Shown here one piece after another: positions 59,430 to 64,000 of a DNA stretch of 64,000 bases. The position numbers were made by a program, and so were the translations under genes. Under the pieces are notes generated by a model. That model was not told the DNA's origin, searched no databases, and saw only the letters and a program-made list of their open reading frames with translations. Each line of letters starts with the position of its first letter. The first letter of the stretch is position 1. The stretch spans positions 1,364,001 to 1,428,000 of the forward strand of contig CALOFP010000003.1 in assembly GCA_942492635.1 (NCBI GenBank). Reading direction: 5' to 3'. Origin of the DNA: CALOFP01 sp942492635 (GTDB lineage Bacteria > UBP6 > UBA1177 > CALOFP01).

Positions 59430-62257
59430 AAGGCGTGATAGTCGTCAACGGCGAGGAAAAAGGAAAAGAGACAAAACTGGTAACCGGAGATAAATTCCAG
59501 ATAAAACTCCACTCAGGAGATGAGTACCACTACCTCAAACCGGCTAAAACTGAGATATCAATCAGTTATCTTAATACTGAAGAAAAGGCGATTTTTCTTC
59601 TCAACAGGAAAGAGGCGTTTAAGAGATTCTGTGCAGGATCTTCGCATGCATGCTACATAAACAGAAGCAACTCGCTCTACTGCTGGGGAAATAACGAAAG
59701 AGGACAGCTTGGTATAGGTGAAAGAATATTTGAAACACAACCGGAAGTGGTCGGAGAACCGGGAACATGGGAAACTGTAAGTTGCCGTGACAGCAGGACC
59801 TGCGGCATTACAAAAAACGGAAACTTATACTGTTGGGGCCACGCAGACGATCAGACTGGTTCGTATAAAGATAAACCTATGCAAATTGGTGAGAAGCATG
59901 CATGGAAGGATGTAACTGCACAGGATAATTATGTTTGCGGTATAAAAAAGGACAGTTCCATATGGTGCTTGAGAGACTTTGCTACTGAAAGCTCTAGTGG
60001 TTCAGGACAATTTATTCCAGTAGAACCCAAAAGGATAGGTAAAGATAATGATTGGTACATTTTGACAAACAGCCGCATCAAATGTAGTTTTAAAAACAGC
60101 CATTCTTTTTTATGCTGGGGTAATATTCCAATAGATGAAAATGATTTTACTAATGTATCTTTCGAAACCGACTTGCCTCAGGAAGTATTAAAAACATACA
60201 GGATAGAAAACACTTTTGGACATATTAGCCTACTAACAAGGAGGGGAAATATTCACTATTCCCAACACGATGTTACAACGGGAAGAACGGCCGCAATTGG
60301 AATCTCTATTTACAAAATTTCATTCGATGGCAAACTTCACGCAAAGGGTTCAAACTTTACGGGAGGCATTGCTAACGGCAAGGTAGAAGAAAAGCATTAC
60401 GAAGAGTTCCAGAGCATAATGGAAGACAAGAGATTCTTTTCAATTTTTTCCAATGCGGAGCACGCTTGTGCTGTAACAGAAAGTGAAGATATTTATTGCT
60501 GGGGTCTAAACAATGCAGGTCAAATAGACGCCACAGATATGGAAAACAACAGATACATTACGGAACCCAAACTAATAATTTCCGGCAGCAAACTCTTTTT
60601 CAAGGAAGTTCAAAACGCGGATCTGAACAAAACATACACATCAAACGAAGAGTGGATAACCGGATCCGGGACAGTTTCGATCGACAACGGTACTCTCATA
60701 ATCAACGGTGAAGAGCAGGGGCAGAGCGCCGAAGTTAAAGAAAACGACAAAATATCAATAAAGCTCACTTCAAGTGATGAACATGGTGAAACAATTTCCT
60801 CAAAAGTCACATTGAAGACAGAAAATGGAGAAACCTTAGAGACAACTTTCTCGATAACAACAAGAGTCGAGCCCTACTTCACAATCAAAAACGAGGTTAT
60901 TCACCGCGCAATGCCGGAGACCGATTACACATCGACTCCGGTTACCGTAACGCTTCCCGACAGCATTCCGACTGCACACATATCCATCGACGGCGGTGTG
61001 ATTCTCGTCAACGATCAGGAATCCGGGAAAGATGCTGATGTGAAAAACGGTGATATTGTCGCAATCAAACTCAACACTGGAGACACCACGGCCTACTACA
61101 GGCATAAAATCAGCGAAATAACAGTGAGCTACGTTGATGCTGTCATAAAATCCAGATTCTACCTATACAACGAATCAGCTTACGGCAAGTTAAGCTCTCA
61201 ATCCCATCACACATGTGCAATCGACACCGCCGGCGCACTCTACTGCTGGGGACAGAACTCCTCAGGCTCTTTGGGGATCGGACCTGGCAATTACTCTTTA
61301 TCACCGGTAAAAATCGGATCAGACAACGATTGGGAAAAAGTAACAGCCGGAGGTAGCCATACCTGTGCAATCAAGACAAATGGCGCACTCTACTGTTGGG
61401 GACAGAACAATTTCGGCCAGCTTGGGGACGGATCAAATAAAGATCGATACCATCCTGTAAAAGTGGGAACCGATAGTGACTGGAAATATGTGGCATCAGG
61501 CGGGAACAATACCTGCGCATTGAAAAAAGACGGTTCTCTCTACTGCTGGGGAATTAACACGTTGCTGGATTTCCAAGAGGGTGAAACTCCGGAAAACAAT
61601 ACTCCACTTAGAGTCGGTGATGAAAGCGACTGGAGCTACATCATCGGAGGCGGAAAACATTACTGTGCCGCAAAAACCGACGGCTCTCTCTACTGCTGGC
61701 AATCGGATCAAGAAATGGGTATTTACACACATACAGAACCCACACTTGTAGATAGTGAAAAAAAATGGAAGTCCATTGAACCGGCGACCTATCACATCTG
61801 TGCAATAGACGATTCGGACAAACTGTTCTGCAGAGGCAAGAACCTTTACGGCGCACTCGGCACAGGAACAAATGCGTCAAGCGATATTTATTCAGCTGTT
61901 GACTCACAGGCCACGCCTATCTACTTAAGCATGGGTAATCATTACACATCTGCAATGATAGACATCAACAATAAACTTTTCCATTGGGGCAATACAAAGT
62001 TTCTATATATGGAATCCGGCAACAAACAAAACACACCGATCCCCTTCGATATTGAACAATCGGTCTCATCCGTAACAATTGCTCAATACCACGGCTGTTT
62101 CATTTCAACAGAGGGTGAAATTTACTGCTGGGGAAAAAACAACGCAGGTCAGCTCGGTAACGGAACAGGTAAGGACACCCTTATTCCGGTTCTTGCGATT
62201 TCCATGAAAAACCTGAAATTAAAAAATGTTGAAAATACAGATGTCGTGGTTGAGTAA
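57839..62257 (+). CDS. giant RCC1-repeat surface lipoprotein, copy 1
   Basis: 1472 aa; ATG after CAGGAG. Lipobox FAFSGCGN. An N-terminal domain (~40-290, GFIQKGPFIQGSEIKVQEL start) leads to three similar ~95-residue beta domains (~300-600: ADLNIEYTSKEQL, NGTLVVNGTES, SVTTR), RCC1 block 1 (~600-915), two more beta domains (~920-1105), and RCC1 block 2 (~1110-1460). RCC1 blades carry the bacterial pattern CWGQNNFGQLGDG with HTCAIKTNGALYCWG. RCC1 propellers generally bind partners; nothing indicates an enzyme. Much of block 1 (about 59.8-60.5 kb) is more AT-rich than the rest. The gene is one of a tandem pair. Confidence 0.85.
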   Translation: MNEKFIIRLFIFSILTSIFAFSGCGNSKKKNIDDNQSSSETVSKNLKGFIQKGPFIQGSEIKVQELDSSLVPKGTTFLTETENDFGGFTLDKGFSSPFLEVTASGFYFDEVRGKLSEAGIRFKVLSKPSENKPVNINILTTLERERIKHLINEQNKSFEEARVQAEREILDIFHIPDQINSNFQEMDIARKGEANAVLLAISAILQGTKSVAELSEMISKISQDIKTDGTLDNGTFINTITESNRNLNLPQIRDNLFKRYESLGLTIDVPKFEDYVDSDGDTVINKYDFTINLTPVENAELKTDYTSEEVTIVLPPSVQTAEATVDNGTVVVNGTEADDHATVKAGDKVSVKLTASLDYNSEVSSTLYVAYPENQLNAGIFSVTTRGDEYFTLADETVTDADLNIEYTSKEQLIVLPESIKNATAAIDNGTLVVNGTESGTSAEVKNGDKIAIAITSSSNLNETVKSELTVSYEGNHNISCEFSVTTRVQGYIGLENEILQLVEADKFYTTKEREVNFPANISEATIKIEKGVIVVNGEEKGKETKLVTGDKFQIKLHSGDEYHYLKPAKTEISISYLNTEEKAIFLLNRKEAFKRFCAGSSHACYINRSNSLYCWGNNERGQLGIGERIFETQPEVVGEPGTWETVSCRDSRTCGITKNGNLYCWGHADDQTGSYKDKPMQIGEKHAWKDVTAQDNYVCGIKKDSSIWCLRDFATESSSGSGQFIPVEPKRIGKDNDWYILTNSRIKCSFKNSHSFLCWGNIPIDENDFTNVSFETDLPQEVLKTYRIENTFGHISLLTRRGNIHYSQHDVTTGRTAAIGISIYKISFDGKLHAKGSNFTGGIANGKVEEKHYEEFQSIMEDKRFFSIFSNAEHACAVTESEDIYCWGLNNAGQIDATDMENNRYITEPKLIISGSKLFFKEVQNADLNKTYTSNEEWITGSGTVSIDNGTLIINGEEQGQSAEVKENDKISIKLTSSDEHGETISSKVTLKTENGETLETTFSITTRVEPYFTIKNEVIHRAMPETDYTSTPVTVTLPDSIPTAHISIDGGVILVNDQESGKDADVKNGDIVAIKLNTGDTTAYYRHKISEITVSYVDAVIKSRFYLYNESAYGKLSSQSHHTCAIDTAGALYCWGQNSSGSLGIGPGNYSLSPVKIGSDNDWEKVTAGGSHTCAIKTNGALYCWGQNNFGQLGDGSNKDRYHPVKVGTDSDWKYVASGGNNTCALKKDGSLYCWGINTLLDFQEGETPENNTPLRVGDESDWSYIIGGGKHYCAAKTDGSLYCWQSDQEMGIYTHTEPTLVDSEKKWKSIEPATYHICAIDDSDKLFCRGKNLYGALGTGTNASSDIYSAVDSQATPIYLSMGNHYTSAMIDINNKLFHWGNTKFLYMESGNKQNTPIPFDIEQSVSSVTIAQYHGCFISTEGEIYCWGKNNAGQLGNGTGKDTLIPVLAISMKNLKLKNVENTDVVVE

Positions 62258-62323
62258 CCTTCAAATAGAATTTGTTTTAATTTTTAACACAACTCTTAAT
62301 ATCATAAACCCTACAAAATAATC

Positions 62324-62352
62324 TTGATTTAAAATTCAAACCATCATATCTT
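62324..62352 (+). promoter_or_regulatory. promoter of the second RCC1-type lipoprotein
   Basis: TTGATT (62324-62329), 17-bp spacer, TATCTT (62347-62352); the surrounding bases match the promoter of copy 1. Confidence 0.55.
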
Positions 62353-62409
62353 TATGGTGCATTTATTTAAAATTAGTTTATTTATTGATACATTCACTGG
62401 AGTTTCGGC

Positions 62410-64000
62410 ATGGATGGAAAATTTATCAAACAACTCTTAATTATTTCGATTTTAACCTCTATTTTAACTTTCTCAGGCTGTGACAACAGCAAAGAGAAGA
62501 ACCGTGACGACAACCAGTCATCATCTGAAACCGTTTCAAAAAACCTGAAAGGATTTATACAGAAAGGCCCATTTATCCAGGGAAGCGAAATCAAGGTTCA
62601 GGAACTGGATTCGTCACTTGTGCCCAAGGGAACCACATTTCTCACGGAAACCGAAAACGATTTCGGAGGATTCACTCTCGACAAGGGCTTCTCATCGCCT
62701 TTTCTTGAAGTAACCGCATTCGGTTTCTACTTTGACGAGGTCAAGGGGAAACTTTCCGAAGCGGGAATCAGGTTCAAAGTTCTTTCAAAACCCTCGGAGA
62801 ACAAACCGGTCAACATAAACATCCTGACAACGCTGGAAAGAGAGCGAATCAAGCATCTTATAAATGAACAGAACAAATCATTTGAAGATGCAAGAGTTCA
62901 GGCGGAACGGGAAATTCTCAATATCTTCCACATTCCTGACCAGATAGATTCAAGCTTCCAGGAGATGGACATAGCGAAAAACGGCGATGCCAACGCAATA
63001 CTCCTGGCCATATCCGCTGTTCTTCAGGGGAACAACGGAGTAGCAGAACTTTCTGAAATGATTTCCAAAATCTCACAGGATATAAAAACGGATGGAACTC
63101 TCGACAACGGAGCGTTCGTTAACGCAATCACCGAAAGCAACATAAATCTCAACCTTTCTCAGATTCGGGACAATCTATTCAAGAGATACGAATCATTGGG
63201 ACTCACAATCGATGTTCCCAAATTCGAAGATTACGTGGATAGCGACGGTGACACGGTAATCAACAAATACGATTTTGCGATTAACTTCACGCCTGTTGAA
63301 AATGCGGAATTGAAAACCGACTACACATCAGAGGAAGTTACAATAGTGCTTCCTCCTTCCGTTCAATCTGCCGAAGCAACTGTAGACAACGGAACCATTG
63401 TTGTAAATGGAACTGAAGCCGATGATCATGCCACAGTAAAAGCTGGTGACAAAGTGTCGGTAAAGCTCACAGCAAGCCTGGATTACAACAGTGAAGTCAG
63501 CTCAACTCTCTCTGTCTCCTACCCCGAAAACCAGCTTAACGCAGGTATTTTTTCAGTAACAACAAGAGGTGACGAGTACTTCACTCTTGCGAACGAAACT
63601 GTTACTGATGCAGATCTCAATATCGAATACACATCAAAAGAACAGCTGATCGTTCTTCCCGAGAGCATAAAAAATGCCACCGCAGCAATCGATAACGGCA
63701 CGCTGGTTGTAAATGGAACAGAGAGCGGAACAAGCGCCGAAGTCAAAAACGGTGACAAAATTGCCATCACAATCACTTCATCATCGAATCTTAATGAAGC
63801 CGTAAAGTCAGAACTTACTGTCAGCTACGAAGGAAACCACAATCTCTCCTGCGAATTTTCCGTAACAACGAGAGTTCAGGGTTACATCGGACTCGAAAAT
63901 GAAATTCTTCAGCTGGTTGAAGCCGACAAATTCTATACGACAAAGGAAAGAGAAGTTAATTTCCCCGCAAACATATCCCAAGCTACGATAAAAATCGAAA
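62410..64000 (+). CDS. giant RCC1-type surface lipoprotein, copy 2 (3' end outside window)
   Basis: Open from the ATG at 62410 (ACTGGAG upstream) to the right edge, at least 530 codons with no stop. Lipobox LTFSGCDNS. The N-terminal domain and the first two beta domains match copy 1 closely (e.g. TTLERERIKHLINEQNKSF identical), with the most changes in the signal peptide and around residues 180-220. Copy 2 is expected to continue into RCC1 blades, but this part is not visible. Confidence 0.85.
   Translation, partial: MDGKFIKQLLIISILTSILTFSGCDNSKEKNRDDNQSSSETVSKNLKGFIQKGPFIQGSEIKVQELDSSLVPKGTTFLTETENDFGGFTLDKGFSSPFLEVTAFGFYFDEVKGKLSEAGIRFKVLSKPSENKPVNINILTTLERERIKHLINEQNKSFEDARVQAEREILNIFHIPDQIDSSFQEMDIAKNGDANAILLAISAVLQGNNGVAELSEMISKISQDIKTDGTLDNGAFVNAITESNINLNLSQIRDNLFKRYESLGLTIDVPKFEDYVDSDGDTVINKYDFAINFTPVENAELKTDYTSEEVTIVLPPSVQSAEATVDNGTIVVNGTEADDHATVKAGDKVSVKLTASLDYNSEVSSTLSVSYPENQLNAGIFSVTTRGDEYFTLANETVTDADLNIEYTSKEQLIVLPESIKNATAAIDNGTLVVNGTESGTSAEVKNGDKIAITITSSSNLNEAVKSELTVSYEGNHNLSCEFSVTTRVQGYIGLENEILQLVEADKFYTTKEREVNFPANISQATIKIE
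62410..64000 (+). repeat. second copy of the tandem duplication
   Basis: Aligns with 57839-59429 at a constant offset of 4571. The duplication also includes the promoter and leader region. Confidence 0.9.

Noticed and set aside
1..64000. tRNA, rRNA or known riboswitches
   Set aside because: Intergenic stretches were read for cloverleaf or conserved riboswitch features and none could be supported by eye; a covariance-model scan was not possible.

Overview
The window comes from a Gram-negative bacterium with an anaerobic or microaerotolerant metabolism. It has a FadL-type outer-membrane barrel and many lipobox lipoproteins. It carries a complete rubredoxin/flavodiiron/superoxide-reductase/rubrerythrin oxygen-defence operon and a ferredoxin-dependent 2-oxoacid oxidoreductase next to an Fe-S (class I) fumarase. 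Many exported proteins have a signal peptide, a low-complexity Asp/Ser/Thr/Gly spacer and then a folded domain (C25-like peptidase, FGE/sulfatase-modifying, PNGase F-like, beta-lactamase-like, RCC1). That style recalls deltaproteobacterial/myxococcal-type or related candidate-phylum genomes; this placement is inference only. Base composition is moderate and AT-leaning, and several promoters look like ordinary -35/-10 pairs (TTGACT/TTGACA, 16-17 bp, TATAAT-like).

Layout. 1-5 kb: FadL-like barrel (cut at the left edge), an ABC-class ATPase, a repeat-rich lipoprotein. 5.17-6.88 kb: a complete IS1380-like element with terminal inverted repeats and a 5-bp target duplication, its transposase broken by a frameshift. 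7-12.8 kb: a secreted DGNT-repeat protein, a C25-like lipoprotein, a 231-bp MITE-like element with perfect 30-bp ends, an FGE-domain lipoprotein. 13-16.5 kb: TrkA-TrkH potassium uptake plus a PilZ-like protein. 16.6-20.8 kb: fumarase alpha/beta and KorDABC, closed by a strong terminator. 20.9-23.3 kb: an IS91-like HUH element with a (split) tyrosine recombinase and matching hairpin ends. 23.4-28.9 kb: a thioesterase, then the eight-gene oxygen-defence operon read leftward from a promoter with a Fur/PerR-like operator at +1. 29-36 kb: lipoprotein, Der, YihY, a 58-aa protein coupled to an HDOD protein, an amidohydrolase. 36.4-38.3 kb: an RpoD-type sigma factor with an aberrant region 4.2. 38.4-43.5 kb: CAT-like acyltransferase/HAD pair, a two-gene split permease, a serine-hydrolase lipoprotein. 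43.5-50.3 kb: S9 peptidase, Kv-type channel, MFS transporter, an unknown protein. 50.5-54.2 kb: MBL hydrolase, and an operon of two microcompartment vertex (EutN/CcmL) proteins followed by RecQ. 54.4-56.4 kb: TilS and a membrane metallophosphoesterase. 56.5-64 kb: PNGase F-like lipoprotein and two tandem giant RCC1-type lipoproteins, the second running off the right edge.

How it fits together. The oxygen-defence operon can be read as one electron path: NADH, reductase, rubredoxin, then flavodiiron oxidase, superoxide reductase or rubrerythrin, with ferritin and a peroxiredoxin alongside. The fumarase/Kor cluster supplies part of a TCA-type pathway using ferredoxin. The exported proteins form a large, repeat-rich surface set that is probably recombinogenic. 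The items most worth pursuing are the BMC vertex pair beside RecQ, the altered sigma factor, the MITE-like element, the IS91-like element ends and the tandem RCC1 duplication.
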